64,000 bases of DNA from Euprymna scolopes (GCA_024364805.1 CM044496.1:2456445-2520444); one strand, 5' to 3'; shown: positions 21,756-32,724, numbered from the stretch's first letter. Translations and numbers: made by a program. Notes: a model not told the origin generated them from the sequence alone.

Positions 21756-21879
21756 AATTTTAGGAGCTTTAAACTTGTTTTATTTCTAGATGTAAATATC
21801 ACCATTTATTATTATGTATTATTACTATATTATTACTATTTTTTTTTTACTACTACCAACTTAATGGTTTTGCTTAGTA

Positions 21880-22590
21880 GTTGATTGTTGCCCTGCTTCT
21901 TTGAGGCATCTTACTCTTGTTCTTCTGTGTATAATTTATACCTTATCCTGTAAGGGCAGATAGCTTCCCTTTTCCCTGCATATGTGATCAGCCATACCCA
22001 ACTTTTAAATCTCTCCATTATTTACGGCCTTTTAATGTTTTTCTATTCTTACTTTTAGAGCATTACATGTGTCACCTTTGTATAGTTTTCCACATTCACA
22101 TGGAATCTCATGCACGCAGTTGTTAGTCATAATTTTTTCTTTCATAAAGTAGAGCTTTTGCACAAGATGTTTCCAGAGAATGAAATCACTCCTGAATACT
22201 GTCCTGATGTCCTATGGATTACATATTCTTTGAATTTTTTTCCAACAGGCCCTTTATGTATGGTATACAAACTGTGGTGAGTTTTCGGGTACTATTCTTT
22301 GGTGTTTGGTCCAGATTTCTTGGAATTGATGATATGCTCTCTGGATAGTCATCTCGATGAATGGTTTCTCTTAAACTATCCATCTACTCTTGATATGTAT
22401 TGCTGTTATTGCATATTGCTTTTTCTTGGTGTTGTAAAACAACAGACGATTCTTTTCTTTATATCATATGGATGGCGAGAGTTGAAGTTTAGATATACAA
22501 ATGACATAAACTCCTATCCAGTGCAAGTTATTAGTGCATCTAGAAATGATAATTTATTCTTATGTTCCTTTTCAATTGCGAACTGTATAG
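21880..22590 (-). mobile_element. Second Penelope-like element fossil (3' half)
   Basis: The minus strand reads, in order, IQFAIEKEHKNKLSFLDALI (22585-22525), LNFNSRHPYDIKKRIVCC (about 22495-22440), IPYIKG (about 22265) and CVHEIPCECGKLYKGDT (about 22125-22070) followed by KVRIEKH, MADHICREKGSYLPL and RRTRVRCLKEAG. This is the end of the reverse transcriptase plus a GIY-YIG endonuclease of the VY.IPC.CGK.Y.GET type, a different lineage from the 11205-12225 fossil. It is broken in several places. Confidence 0.75.
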
Positions 22591-22599
22591 GTGGATGAA

Positions 22600-23418
22600 T
22601 AGAGTTCACATGGTTCAGTCATTTTTGAACATCTTTCTCGTAAGGCCAGAGTATGAATGTGCCATTCGCATCTCGCAGTCACATTGTTGGCTTTAGTGAT
22701 GTCGTGTTAGATATTGACAGGGCAACACCGAAAGGTGTGCTGATCGACAATTATGATTATTCAAGTCAAAAAGTTTTGTCAGCTAAAATGTTTTAGAATA
22801 ATCAAAGTATTTAGAATAAATATTTATTTACATTAGTTTAGGTATGTAACTTAAAAATGTTATCACAACATAGATAACTTATGAGTAATGACATGTAAAA
22901 AACATCAGGTGATTATCTTAATAATGTATACTAATGACGTCATTTAGAAGGGGAAATTGTCTTTTTTAGATATTTGGAAATTAGTTGAGTTGATCAGAGT
23001 TGTAAGAGGGACAGAGATGATCCTCAGATTGTGATGGCTCCGAGTAGAGGGGGTCAGAAATGGTGATAGTCAGAATCAGCATTGCAACTTTCCCAAAGGG
23101 GATAAACGCTCTGGAATAAAAAGTTGCAGAAAATAAAACCTAAGGCTCTGTCATTACTTGGGGAGAATTTCCATTGCAGCTTCCCGTCAAACAAGACTAA
23201 CGAAAGACCAGATATCTTCCCAACTGGCCAGATATGGAAACCCTAAATAAGTGTTATCCATCCTTTGTGTTGTAAAGGTATCTATGTACATTTTTGTCCC
23301 ATCATAAACAGTATTTAAATGTACATACACACTCAATGAACTCTAGATATACGATCATAATGTTAGACAGTCATAGACGAACACATGTATATACACACGT
23401 CATATAAATGACTATGAT

Positions 23419-23420
<2 letters not shown>
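22600..23420. other. Intron sequence without recognised features
   Basis: No exon or element recognised. Confidence 0.45.
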
Positions 23421-23459
<39 letters not shown>

Positions 23460-23460
23460 G
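23421..23460. repeat. (AC)n-(AT)n microsatellite
   Basis: It directly abuts the 5' truncation point of the LINE that follows. Confidence 0.95.
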
Positions 23461-25320
23461 AGTCGGAGAACACTTCTCAGTTCTACTAAACCGTGATGCA
23501 ACAGTGGCACCAGACTTCCTGAGAAACTTTCCCCAGTACCCAGTTCAGCTCTGGATGTCTGAAAATCAAACTGTAGCCGAATTTGTAACCGATCTCAAAT
23601 CCATCCAACCCTTCAAAGCACCAGGGCCAGATAATATTCTCCTGGAACTGATTAAATATGGATGGCTTTCACTTCAAACCTGAATCTATCTTCTAATTCT
23701 TTGTATCTGGAAGGAAGAAGAAAGAAATACCTGTGGACTGGAAGATGCTAATATCATCACCATTTTTAAGAAAGGAGACAAAGGTGCGTGCGGGAACTAC
23801 CGAGGAATATCCCTTCTTTCTATCATAGGGAAGATTCTTGCTAAAATCCTGCTTAACTGCCTCCATACCATATCGGAGGACATTCTTCCTGAAAGCCAGT
23901 GTGGATTCGGACCTAATAGGGGCAGCATCGATATGATTTTCTGCACAAGACAAGCCCAGGAAAAATGCAAAGAACACCAACAGGCCCTTGGCATGATATT
24001 CTATGATCTAGAAAAGGCATTTGACTCCATCTCAAGGACGGCTATGTGGCAAATGCTTGAACGCTTTAGCTATTCAACTAAACTCATCTCACTTATCCAA
24101 GGCCTTCATGTCGGAATGATGGGCCGAGTACAACATCAAACTGGCCTATCAGACCCTTTCCCTATTACAGGTGGCCTAAAGCAAGGATATATGCTTACCC
24201 CAACATTTTCTTCTATTTATCTGGTGGCAATGCTATATGAAATTCTAGAAAACAACCCTGGAATAGCACTACGATACTGATTAGATGGCAGTCTTTTTAA
24301 TATTGCTCGCTTCAGGTCCAGAACATGTATAAACTACACAGGAATCACTGAGTTGCCATATGCCGACGACAATTGTACCCTAGCCCATGCTATTGGAGAT
24401 CTACGTTGGCAGACAACTTCTCAAAAGCTTATATGCAACATAGCCAAGACCAAAGTATTTCTCCAACCTTGTCCTGGACATCAAATTCTTCCTGGAGATA
24501 AAATAACCATTACAGGAATGGAACTAGAAAATGTGGAGCAGTTTATTTATCTCGGCAGCATCCTATCAATAAATGCTACAGCTGAGAAAACATTGATAGT
24601 AGAATCAGAGCTGCTCATGTATCATATGGAAAACTATATAAAAGAGTATTCAGCAATAAAGGACTGACGGAATCTACCAAACTCATGAACTACAAAGCGA
24701 TTGTAATCTCAACCCTGTTATACGCTTGTGAGGCCTGGGTACTCTATAGAAGAGATCTGAAAAAGTTAGAAAATTTTCACCAAACAAAACTGCGTGATAT
24801 CTTCTGCATAAAGTGGCAAGATTTAATCATGAACACCAAGGTTCTCCTTCGCTCAGGGATGGAAAGCATAGAAGCCACAATAATAAGACACTGTTTATGC
24901 TGGGTTGGACACCTTGCTCAAATGCTTGACAACCACCTACCTAAGCAAGTTCTTTATTCAGAACTGGCCATTAGAACCAGACCCCACACCAAAACACTGT
25001 TTTAAAGATCAGTTGAAATCTACTCAACCAAAACAGCAAGTAAAATTGATACAAACAACTGGGAAGTCAATGCAGCCAACAGAGAGAGCTGGAGAAGTAA
25101 AATATATGAAAGCACTTAAACCTTTGAAAACAACAGAAGACAAAAAGAAGAAACAAAAAGAGCCCGAGGAAAAACTGGAGACCAACAACCTGTGAACCCT
25201 TCTGCTATCCCCTGTGGTGGCTGCAGCCGCCTTTTCCGTGCACAAATAGGAAATCACATTGTAGGAAATGTCGGTGAGCAAAATGTATACTCGTATCCCA
25301 AGTTCGGCCAATGACGATAT
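23461..25320 (+). mobile_element. LINE copy with reverse transcriptase and C-terminal finger, about 1.9 kb
   Basis: Nearly continuous LINE coding sequence: EHFSVLLNRDATVAPDF (23466), FKAPGPDNILLELIKYG (about 23613), FKKGDKGACGNYRGISLLS (23764-23820), ILPESQCGFGPNRGS (23884), FYDLEKAFDSISR (23998), GGLKQGYMLTPTF (24172), YADDNCTLAH (24358) with one residue inserted in the usual ADDC box, VEQFIYLGSILS (24535), YACEAWVLYRRDLKKLENFH (24721), CWVGHLAQMLDNHLPKQVLY (24899) and near 25212 CGGCSRLFRAQIGNH, a finger-like end. A handful of stops and short deletions make it inactive. The 5' part (endonuclease) is missing. Confidence 0.88.
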
Positions 25321-25621
25321 ATAAATATATATAATTAGTTTTCTTTTTTGGAAAAAGAAATCCAGCAGAGTGCTCAATTATAAAGAAAATTCGAAAATAA
25401 GAGCATATTATTTATATTTTCTTTACAGAAAGTTTTAGAGATAATTCATTGATACCGTCGGTTTCAAACCCGATAATTAGCAACCGTTTTAGATACCTAT
25501 AACAAGCTCTCTTCAGCCAATACTCATCTCATCATATATATGTATACAGAACCCCACCATACAACGGCTTATCCTAGTGACAAAGTATTCCATACATATA
25601 TATACATTAGTTGAGTTTGAC

Positions 25622-25725
25622 AAGATACACCTGAAGAAGGTTGGAGGTTATATCGACCAAAATGTTGTGCAAATAAGACTTAAGATGAGAACAGTAGGAT
25701 GAAGAATCCAAATAATACATAACGT
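25622..25725 (+). mobile_element. Short 'GAAGAAGG module' (copy)
   Basis: GACAAGATACACCTGAAGAA, then GGTTGGAGGTTATATCGACC, AAAATGTTG, and ACTTAAGATGAGAACAGTAG with GAATCCAAATAATA. Same unit and orientation as the right arm of the palindrome at 33100-33205. Confidence 0.7.
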
Positions 25726-25974
25726 GTTATTGATTTTTACTCAAGTAATTAAATGTGCATTATTTATAGAGCTATTCTATTTTTTTTTATAGAGTTTAGA
25801 TGAGTCTGTTATACTACTTTCTTTATATTTTTATGTATTTATATTATTATTTACTTTATAATATTTGTATATATATTACAGTTTCAAAATTTCACATTTG
25901 AATGTATAAATTTAATTTAAATATTATATTCCTCACGTATAATTGAAAAATATTTTACATGTTTTATTTTCCAG

Positions 25975-26154
25975 TTTGCTTTGGGGAAACCTTTATTCTT
26001 ACATGACATTACGAGGAGATTCCAATATAACACCTGAAAAAAGAACACACCTCTTCATTGGATTGGGAGGCGCCTGTGCATTGGGGCTGTTTTGCATGTT
26101 TTTGCTACGCACAAAGGCACCCATTACAAGAGACCCAGAATTGGTGGAAGATTT
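25975..26154 (+). CDS. MFSD11: MFSD11-like, exon (helices 5-6 and start of central loop)
   Basis: Acceptor TTTTCCAG ends at 25974, donor GTAAGT starts at 26155. It reads SLLWGNLYSYMTLRGDSNIT, then a polar stretch (PEKRTHLF), the helix IGLGGACALGLFCMFLL and the charged cytoplasmic linker RTKAPITRDPELVEDL. This corresponds to human SSLFFGNLYIYFAWQGKTQI through FFLIRKPDSENVL. Both flanking introns are phase 2. Sixty codons; the loop diverges from human as expected for a linker. Confidence 0.95.
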
Positions 26155-26204
26155 GTAAGTATTTTTTGCAAAAAGAATCTTTTTTTTATTTTTTTTTATT
26201 TTGT

Positions 26205-26372
26205 AATTATTTAATTATTAGGAATCATCTTTGTTTGAATTGTAAGGGATAATGTTTGCTAGAAATGTAATTATTAGGGATCATCTTTGTTAAAATCTAA
26301 TTATTAGGGATCATCTTTGTTAAAATCTAATTATTAGGGATCATATTTGATAGGATTAGATTATTGGGAATA
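26205..26372 (+). repeat. Tandem repeat, unit about 30 bp
   Basis: TAATTATTAGGGATCATCTT followed by TGTTAAAATC is repeated about four times, with a degenerate copy at either end. It lies just inside the intron after the 26154 exon end. Confidence 0.85.
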
Positions 26373-26375
26373 AAC

Positions 26376-26782
26376 TTTTTCTTTTTTTTTTTTTTTTTAC
26401 AAGGTAGTCACCACTTATCAAGGCCCGGAAGCTACTCGGGATAAGGGTTATTGCATGTACAGTACGTTAGTATTGGAGATTTGATAAATTGTCTTACTTG
26501 AGGGGGGGGGCGGTTCATCAGGAATTTGTTTATGTTGGACTTAAAGACATCCTGGTTGTAGTCAGGTGGGAAACAGGCAAACAGAACAGAGTTCCACAGG
26601 TGTGCACTTCTAAGAAAGAAGCTTTGTTCATGGAATCTACGTTTTGGTTTTGGCACAGATAAAGAGTGGGGAAAATTTTTGACAGTGGTTTCAGCTAGAC
26701 GGGTGTTTATCGTGATAAGATTAGCTAGGGGGACCAGAGATTGGAGCTCAGACTAGCACTTGCCATGGAAGTAATGATATAA
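26376..26782 (-). mobile_element. LINE-A 3' fragment
   Basis: A T-run (26376-26398) is the tail. The minus strand gives the C-terminal block MPKPKRRFHEQSFFLRSAHL (26656), WNSVLFACFPPDYNQDVFKS and NINKFLMNRP, as in the copies at 27829 and 62012. A G-run shifts the frame at the end. Confidence 0.88.
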
Positions 26783-26789
26783 AATTTAC

Positions 26790-27330
26790 TAGAATTTAAT
26801 TTAATCATCACTCAAGTCCATCTAGAATTTTTTGTTATACAAATGAATGGGCAATCTGTTTGAATATTAAATGCAAACATATTATCCAGGATAATCTTTT
26901 AAGTTGATATACATCACAATCAAAATATGATATGATCTTCTAGTGTGATAAAAAGAAAATATATTTTTAGGATATTATATTTCATAACATATTTATTAGC
27001 GAAGCATAGAAATGTTGATATATCTGTCTGCATATACCTATATCCTTCAGCATGATTGAAATGGTTCTTCATGACAATATATTTTTCGTTTTTGAGAATA
27101 TCATTTTGTTTATCAAATTTCTGATAATTTATTTGACCCACTTTGCGAAGCTATTTTTTTAAAACCAGATTCTCAAGTACATTGTCCATTGACTGACCTA
27201 ATACAAAAATAACACTCCAAAAATTTGCATTTTACAAATTGCCAAATAACTGTTTCAGTAATCCTTTGACTTTTTATTGTTTTGAGTGTTCATCAGTAAT
27301 TTATTCTTTACTAATGGAAGGTGGGGGGGG
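26790..27330. other. Intron sequence without recognised features
   Basis: AT-rich with nothing supported. Confidence 0.5.
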
Positions 27331-27544
27331 GCTAGCTTAGTCAGTTGTAAAATATGCTTAAATATAATTCAATTCATGCAGATTTTGTATTTATTATTAT
27401 AAAGCCAATTCTATATTGAATATTATATATATCTATATAGTACTGATTTCAAAAGTTAAAAAAAAAAAAAGGATTTGAGTGCCATCAACTAAAATCAAAA
27501 CTAAAATATTTAGTGCGCCAACCATGTTCCCTACCATTTCAGCT

Positions 27545-27805
27545 CCTGTATATGACCTTAAACTATTTCCGATGGTGAGGCCCCAGCTTGCAGGCTTTGG
27601 GGAGTGTGGAGCCACCCTTTAATTGCCATTCCTCCTAGGTCCACTCTGACCCAGAGTGGTAGTACCTGTTAGTGTCCCAACTATGGATTAAATAGAAACT
27701 GATATTAAAAAAATATATTCTATTAAAAACGTTTTCTTCAAAATCACTGGATTTGGCATTAAATAACCTGGAAAGGGTTGATATGCCGTAAAACAAAACC
27801 ACCAA
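27545..27805 (+). mobile_element. SINE with perfect 14-bp target duplication (copy 1)
   Basis: It is flanked by CTACCATTTCAGCT at 27531-27544 and again at 27806-27819. The body (TATGACCTTAAACTATTTCC, GATGGTGAGGCCCCAGCTTG, CCACCCTTTAATTGCCATT, GACCCAGAGTGGTAGTACCT) and the tail (CTGGATTTGGCATTAAATAA, GGGTTGATATGCCGT then AAAACAAAACCACCAA) are shared with 43715-43982. There is no coding. The CAAA-rich tail fits tRNA-type SINEs, but I cannot show a tRNA head. Confidence 0.87.
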
Positions 27806-27828
27806 CTACCATTTCAGCTATTGACAGA

Positions 27829-29107
27829 TTTTTTTTTTTTTTTACAAGGTGGTCACCAGTTATCAATCAGGGATAAGGGTTATTGTAAGTACAGTACATT
27901 AGTGTGGAGATTTAATAACGTGTCTACTTAAGGGGGCAGTTCATCAGGAATTTGTTTACGTTGGACTTGAAGACATCCAAGTTGTAGTCAGGTGGGAAAC
28001 AGGCAAATGGAACAGAGTTCCACAGGCGTGCAGTTCTAAAAAAGAAGCTTTGTTCATGGAATCTACATTTTGATTTAGGCATATATAAAGAGTGGGGAAA
28101 GTTTTTGACAGTGGTTTCAGCTAGACGGGTGTTTTTCGTAAAAGATTGGTGAGGGGTGACCAGAGATTGGAGTTCAGACGAGCACCTGCCATGGAAATAA
28201 CAATAAAACAAAGATAGGCTTGCAACGTCTCTTCTGTGGGAGAGAGGCTGCAGGGAAGAGAAAAGGGCATTCCCCACTGAGCCACAAAGTCTATTTTGTA
28301 ATCTGTCAAGGCAGGATAGGCTGTTTTTAGCAGCTCCTGCCCACATATGGCAGCAGTATTCCATCCTTGGACGTACTTGGCTTTTATATAGATAGAGAAT
28401 TGCATCAGTAGTGAGATATCTTCAGGAGCGGTAGAAGGATCCCACCATCTTTCCAGCGACCTTGGCAACAGACTTGATGTACGTGTTCCATTTCAGATCA
28501 GGAGTGAAGGTCAAGCCCAGAAGCTTGTCAAAACATGGGGCTTCTCCTAGACGAGAGCCATCCATTTCAATTGATGCCAGATGGGGATCAGAGCGTTGAT
28601 AATGTAGATAGGAGTTTGGTTTTAGATGCATTAAAGGTAACCAGCCATGTCTTCCCCCACTGAATCACTCGCTCGAGATCAGAGGAGAGAGAATCAGAGA
28701 GAGCTTTGTCATTTACAGCCTTTGATGTGTTGCCGTAGATGGTCGTGTCATCAGCATAGATGTCAACGAATGATTTAAGTATGTGTTTAGGGAGATCATT
28801 GATATAGATCAGGAAGAGAGTTGGGCCCAGTATGGACCCTTGAGGGACTCCAGCGTTAATACTGCAGGCCTCCGATTTTTGTCCATCAACCACTAGTCTT
28901 ATGAGCCTATCAGAGAGAAATGATTTAATGATAGAGAAAACATTTCCAGTTATACCGTAGCTGGAAATCTTGTGAAGAAGGCCTGTATGCCATACCTTGT
29001 CGAAGGCTTTTGATATGTCAAGAGCAATTGCTCTAGAAAGGAAGCCTTTGTCAAGAGATTCACTAATCCTATGAGATATAACAGTTAGCACATCTGCGGT
29101 AGATATA
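27829..29107 (-). mobile_element. LINE-A copy, 5'-truncated, about 1.28 kb
   Basis: The minus strand from 29091: TVISHRISESLDKGFLSRAI, ALDISKAFDKVWHTGLLHKI, SINAGVPQGSILGPTLFLIY (28867-28808), VDIYADDTTIYG (28770-28735, the catalytic YADD), WGKTWLVTFNASKTK (28662), LGLTFTPDLKWNTYIKSVAK (28527-28468), MEYCCHMWAGAA (28364), LQPLSHRRDVASLSLFYCYF (28250) and FHEQSFFFRTARLWNSVPFA (28062). Poly-T at 27829-27843 is the tail. It is less damaged than the other LINEs here, with a frameshift near 28620 and another near 28380. It inserted into the Helitron-like element. Confidence 0.92.
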
Positions 29108-29445
29108 GATAAAAAGATTTCAAATTAAACCACTTCAAGCTATGAATGAATTTGCGCATGCACAAAAGTAATAGAAATATGTCAGCAAGTTGAAATGAAC
29201 ATTTTGCATTTAAATCTGCCAATATATATACTCAACCTCTTTGTTCTATTGTAAGTCAGCCGTTGAATTACTGTCAGTTAATAGTAACAGAGAAGAGGCA
29301 GAGGATGTCAAAATTCACACTAGCTCACTTAACTGGCCCTAAGGGTCCCTAATATGTAGCATATCTAGTATTAACTATTTTTTCTGACATTATTGTTGTT
29401 GATTCAGTATATTAACAATTTTATTTTACATTTTTTTCATCGGAA

Positions 29446-29640
29446 TCACTCCAGACAAGGAATGAAGCCACTTGATGCAAGAAGTTAAAAAAGAAATATA
29501 CTACTTCAAGGTCAAAAACTAGCCACCGATAAGTGTTTTATGAATAGATTCTGACCCAGAAAACAGCAATTCTCCCTTTCCTCCTCTTGTCAGAAACATC
29601 ACTCATGGAATGTGAGGAGTACAGGACCAAACAAGGACAG
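29446..29640 (+). repeat. Dispersed repeat, second copy at 63280-63450
   Basis: Shared phrases: CTCCAGACAAGG, GCCACTTGATGCAAG.AGTTAA, TACTTCAA.G.CAAAAACTA, AGATTC..ACC.AGAAAAC and GTCAGAAACATC. Family unknown. Confidence 0.7.
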
Positions 29641-29720
29641 TAAGAGTTATTAGTCCATGGCTGGGTTACAGTTATGCTGACTATATCACAAACTAGTAGT
29701 CTCCTACATTTATCAGATGA

Positions 29721-30038
29721 CTAGCCTGGGTGCCCAAAGTTGCCCGGGTGTTTGGAGGTGTGTGTTGAGCAAGAAAAAAAAAATGTGGTAGTAGGCAGAC
29801 ATATCGTGATGGAGAAAAAGAATGTGAAAAAAAAATGTGATGTCTTTTCCGTTGCGTTCATCACCAAACCGGAAGTGGCGAAGGTTTAAATTAAGACTAG
29901 TAAATCGATAAGAAGGGATTACTTTAAAAAATATTGGCGAAAAAAGCGACCCCTCCAGTTGAGGGTGAAGGAATTAATATTTTTAGTTAATTTTTCAATA
30001 TTTGTTGTTCGAAGGGTCAAGCTTCAAAAGGATATAGA
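29721..30038 (-). mobile_element. Non-autonomous Helitron, 318 bp
   Basis: On the minus strand it starts TCTATATCCTTTTGAAGCTT (30038) and ends CTAG (29721), with A on the left flank and T on the right flank of the plus strand: an A-T insertion. The subterminal minus strand ACCCGGGCAACTTTGGGCAC forms the 3' hairpin. It is absent from the matching place in unit B of the duplication. Confidence 0.85.
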
Positions 30039-30073
30039 TCTCATGAAAATCTGTTGCCTCTGTCGAAAATTTT

Positions 30074-30119
30074 AGGCAGACATACATACATACATACATA
30101 CATACATACGTACATACAT
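30074..30119. repeat. (CATA)n microsatellite
   Basis: About eleven tetranucleotide units with one substitution. Confidence 0.93.
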
Positions 30120-30681
30120 TTAAACAGAAAGGTAAGATTTATATAATAGATGTACCTCAGCAAGATAGAATCAGTCAACATCAGTACTCTTGGTTTGTAG
30201 AGTGATCCTTTAAATATCATTTTGTTCAATGAGTTTTTTTTTTTGAATTTTGGTCTTGTGTATGGATAACCATAGCAATGTAGTAGATATACTGATTAAA
30301 TTAAAATCTACTACACTGCTTTTAACTTTTTTTATAATGGGTGCTGCAAAGTAGTTGTGTAGTAATATGGAAGACATGGTTATGTAAAAAAGAAGTTTCC
30401 ACTTTAATCTAAATGAAGTAAGAGTAAGAAATTTCCACAAAAAGTTAAAAATCCATTTATCTTGATAAACCTTTGTTACTTTTTCTGTTTATGGACATTA
30501 TTTTTACACAATTATAAACTAATTTCATACCACTTTTTCTTTTAGTTCTGGCGCTAGTGGGCATGGCCCACAATAATTTTAGATTTTTTTTTTCCATTAA
30601 CTTGTATTTTTATAAGAATTTATTTAAATCAACACAAATTTTTAAAATAGTTTTCTTTTTTTTTCTTTTAATTTTATTTAA

Positions 30682-30723
30682 AGAAACAATAACACCACCA
30701 AGTTTAAAAGAAACTGAATTTCT
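30682..30723 (+). pseudogene. Decayed tandem copy of the 38-nt MFSD11 exon
   Basis: This segment matches the functional exon at 33774-33811 at almost every base, apart from a 4-nt insertion near its 3' end and a few substitutions. The upstream polypyrimidine stretch is also shared. The acceptor TTCAG|AG has become TTTAAAG and the donor GTGAGT has become GTTAGT. Together with the length change this makes use as an exon very unlikely. It ends the upstream unit of a tandem duplication (29262-30723 versus 30724-33811). Confidence 0.82.
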
Positions 30724-30844
30724 GTTAGTCGATAGTAACAGGGAGAGGAATGTCAATCTGGAAGTTCATGGCTGGGTTACAGTTATCCTAACTATACTCA
30801 GTATACGAAATGATGCGCCTAAGCAAGATGGCAACAATCAACAT

Positions 30845-31548
30845 CATTACCTGAAAGTACTTCCTTTAAACTCCACAGCCTAACGTTTACAGGGAACATG
30901 AACTGGAACAGATACATTGAGAGCATTGCTAAGGCTGCTGTGAAGAAGGTGGGCTCTCTGTACCGTGCTAGAAAGCTACTTATGCCTGAAAGTATCCTGT
31001 ACTTCTATAAGGCCACCATTCGCCCATGTATGGAGTACTGTTGTCACATTTGGGCTGGTGTATCTGCTGCTTGTCTCTCACTCCTAGACAGGGTTCAAAA
31101 GAGTCGCCAACCTGATAGGTCCTGAACTGTTATCTAGGCTTCGACCTCTGTTCCATTGACGAAATGTTGCATCCCTCAGGCTGTTTTACAAGTACTTCAA
31201 TGGTGAATGCTCTGACAAACTACAAGCACTTGTACCGTCTCGACGTGACTATCCCCGACAAACCCGACAAGTAACTGAATCCCACCCCTTCACAGAGATC
31301 CCTAGGTGTAAGAAAGCCTTCTACTCCAATAGTTTCTTCCCCAGAACTGCTAGACTTTGGAACTCCCTTCCGGGATTCTGCTTTCTCAACTATACTGACA
31401 TGCAGAAGTTCAAGTGTAATGTGAACAGACATCTTGCTACTTATCTCTCTTCATAATACCCCTGCAACTTATGTCCCTGATTGTAGCCCCCCCACTTCAA
31501 AGTGGCACTGTGCCTTGTTTGGGGTGAAAATCGAATAATAAAAAAAAG
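30845..31548 (+). mobile_element. LINE-B copy, 5'-truncated
   Basis: In order: MNWNRYIESIAKAAVKKVGS (30898) with LYRARKLLMPESILYFYKAT, MEYCCHIWAGVSAACLSLLD (31030), RRNVASLRLFYKYFNGECSD (about 31157), KAFYSNSFFPRTARLWNSLP (31312) and then FKCNVNRHLATYLSS. The 3' terminus is CTTGTTTGGGGTGAAAATCG and an A-run to 31548. It inserted in unit B after TCAACATCA. Confidence 0.88.
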
Positions 31549-31727
31549 GTACTCTTAGTTTGTGGAGTGATCCTTTAAATATCATCTTGTTCAATGAAAC
31601 TTTTGTTTTTTCTAATTTTGGCCTTGCTTATAGCCATGGTTATAGATAACCATAAGAATTTAACATGTAGTAAATATACTAATTAAATTTAAATCTACTA
31701 TGAGAGCTACTTTTAACCTTTTAGATA

Positions 31728-31957
31728 TTCATTATCATATCGTATGAATCCGAAGATTCTATTATTGGCATTGATTTCCCCAATATTCTTCTTGTCAAAA
31801 TTCCTTCTAGAAAGACTTACTTAGGTACTTAACGAGGGACAACAAGAAGGTTGCGAACATCCTTAGTGAAAGTGATTTTGTTGAGTGAACTAAATTCTAA
31901 CTTGGGACATTTAGATTGTCAGTGCATGTTTACCACTAGACCACTGTGACTTCTTAA
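31728..31957 (-). mobile_element. tRNA-derived SINE with target duplication
   Basis: The minus strand has CACAGTGGTCTAGTGGTAAA (box A) near 31955 and AGTTAGAATTTAGTTC (decayed box B) near 31900. Flanks TTAACCTTTTAG (about 31713) and TTAACTTTTTAG (about 31959) differ at one base. The homologous place in unit A (about 30325) has a single TTAACTTTTTTT, which is the empty site. Confidence 0.78.
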
Positions 31958-32011
31958 CTTTTTAGGTGGGTGCTGCAAAGTATTGGATGGAAAATTTGGT
32001 TATGTAAAAAA

Positions 32012-32452
32012 CAGGAAGTTTAAAATTCCCCCTATATTAAAAAAAAAAATATAAAAATAAAGAAAAATCTGTATGATGCACTTAACTCTGACGAAACGAA
32101 AATATCATATTCTAAAAAGCATGTAAATTGATCAAGTAGTTTTATTTTTAAAATAAGAAAATCCAATTTTATGAGTAACTGGACAGCGTCCATTTTGTCT
32201 TCAATTTTGAAAACAATCTAAAAAAAAAAAGGAAAGGAGACAACTTAATAATTCAAACTTGCGAAAATTATGCTGTAATACATATGAATTCCCATTAACT
32301 GCTTAAAAATGATTTTCATATAAAAATAAAACTACTTGATCAATTTACAGGATTTTTTTAATATAATATTTTCGTTTTGTCATAGCTATATATACATAGT
32401 ACAGATTTAACTTTATTTTTGTTTTTTAATATGAAGGAATCTTTAGATAAGA
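32012..32452. mobile_element. MITE-like element with long inverted repeats (copy 1)
   Basis: Left AAATTCCCCCTATATTAAAA..TATGATGCACT..CGAAAATATCATATTC..GTAAATTGATCAAGTAG and right (reversed) the same words, near 32330-32445. It is related to 50687-51081. Unit A reads straight through this point (GAAGTTTCCACTTTAAT at about 30389), so A preserves the empty site. Confidence 0.72.
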
Positions 32453-32724
32453 ATCAAAGTTTCCACATTAAAATAGATGAAGTAAGAGTAGGAAATTTTC
32501 ACTAGACGTTTTAAAATGTTTTTTCTATGTTATATTTTCTGTTTTTACATACTCAAAATCACATCTAATTTTGTAGCATTACTTATCACCAGCAAGTGAT
32601 CTGTACAAACATTTTCTTCTATTTTTCTTTTTGCTCTGATGCTAGTGGTCGTGCCCCATACTGATTTTAGCATTTTTTTTTTTGTGCTTGTTTACATTGG
32701 TGATCTATAAACTAACGCATTTTA

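Larger units (their letters stand above)
27332..29250 (-). mobile_element. Helitron-like element split by a SINE and by a LINE
   Basis: The left end CTAG (27332) and following text (AAAATATGCTTAAATATAAT.. ATGCAGATTTTGTATTTATT) match the elements at 33949 and 57843. On the minus strand a tRNA-like module reads AGCTGAAATGGTAGGGAACA and then GTTTTGATTTTAG. It is interrupted by the SINE 27545-27805 and then by LINE-A 27829-29107. The outer part resumes at about 29108 (CTATGAATGAATTTGCGCAT..GTTGAAATGAACATTTTGCA), matching 34220-34310. The 5' TC end is not identified. Confidence 0.6.
29262..30723 (+). repeat. Tandem segmental duplication, unit A
   Basis: It begins with GTTAATAGTAACAGAGAAGA (29277) and ends with the decayed exon copy. 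It matches unit B (30724-33811) in order: CCATGGCTGGGTTACAGTTA (29653), AGCAAGATAG..TCAACATCA (30161), TACTCTTGGTTTGTAGAGTG (30184), ATAACCATAG (30265), GGGTGCTGCAAAGTA (30339), AGTTTCCACTTTAATCTAAA (30392), CTGGCGCTAGTGGGCATG (30547) and the exon with its polypyrimidine tract. Unit A alone contains the Helitron 29721-30038 and the block 29310-29650. Confidence 0.8.

Noticed and set aside
22299-22598. 99-codon plus-strand frame
   Set aside because: It is the antisense of a Penelope-like fossil whose minus-strand reading matches that family.
28588-29091. 167-codon frame that could be taken for a host gene
   Set aside because: It is the reverse transcriptase of LINE-A (AFDKVW, NAGVPQGS, YADDT) with sister copies and a poly-A tail.
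30682-30723. Alternative cassette exon of the transporter gene
   Set aside because: Both splice signals are altered and a 4-nt insertion changes the frame.
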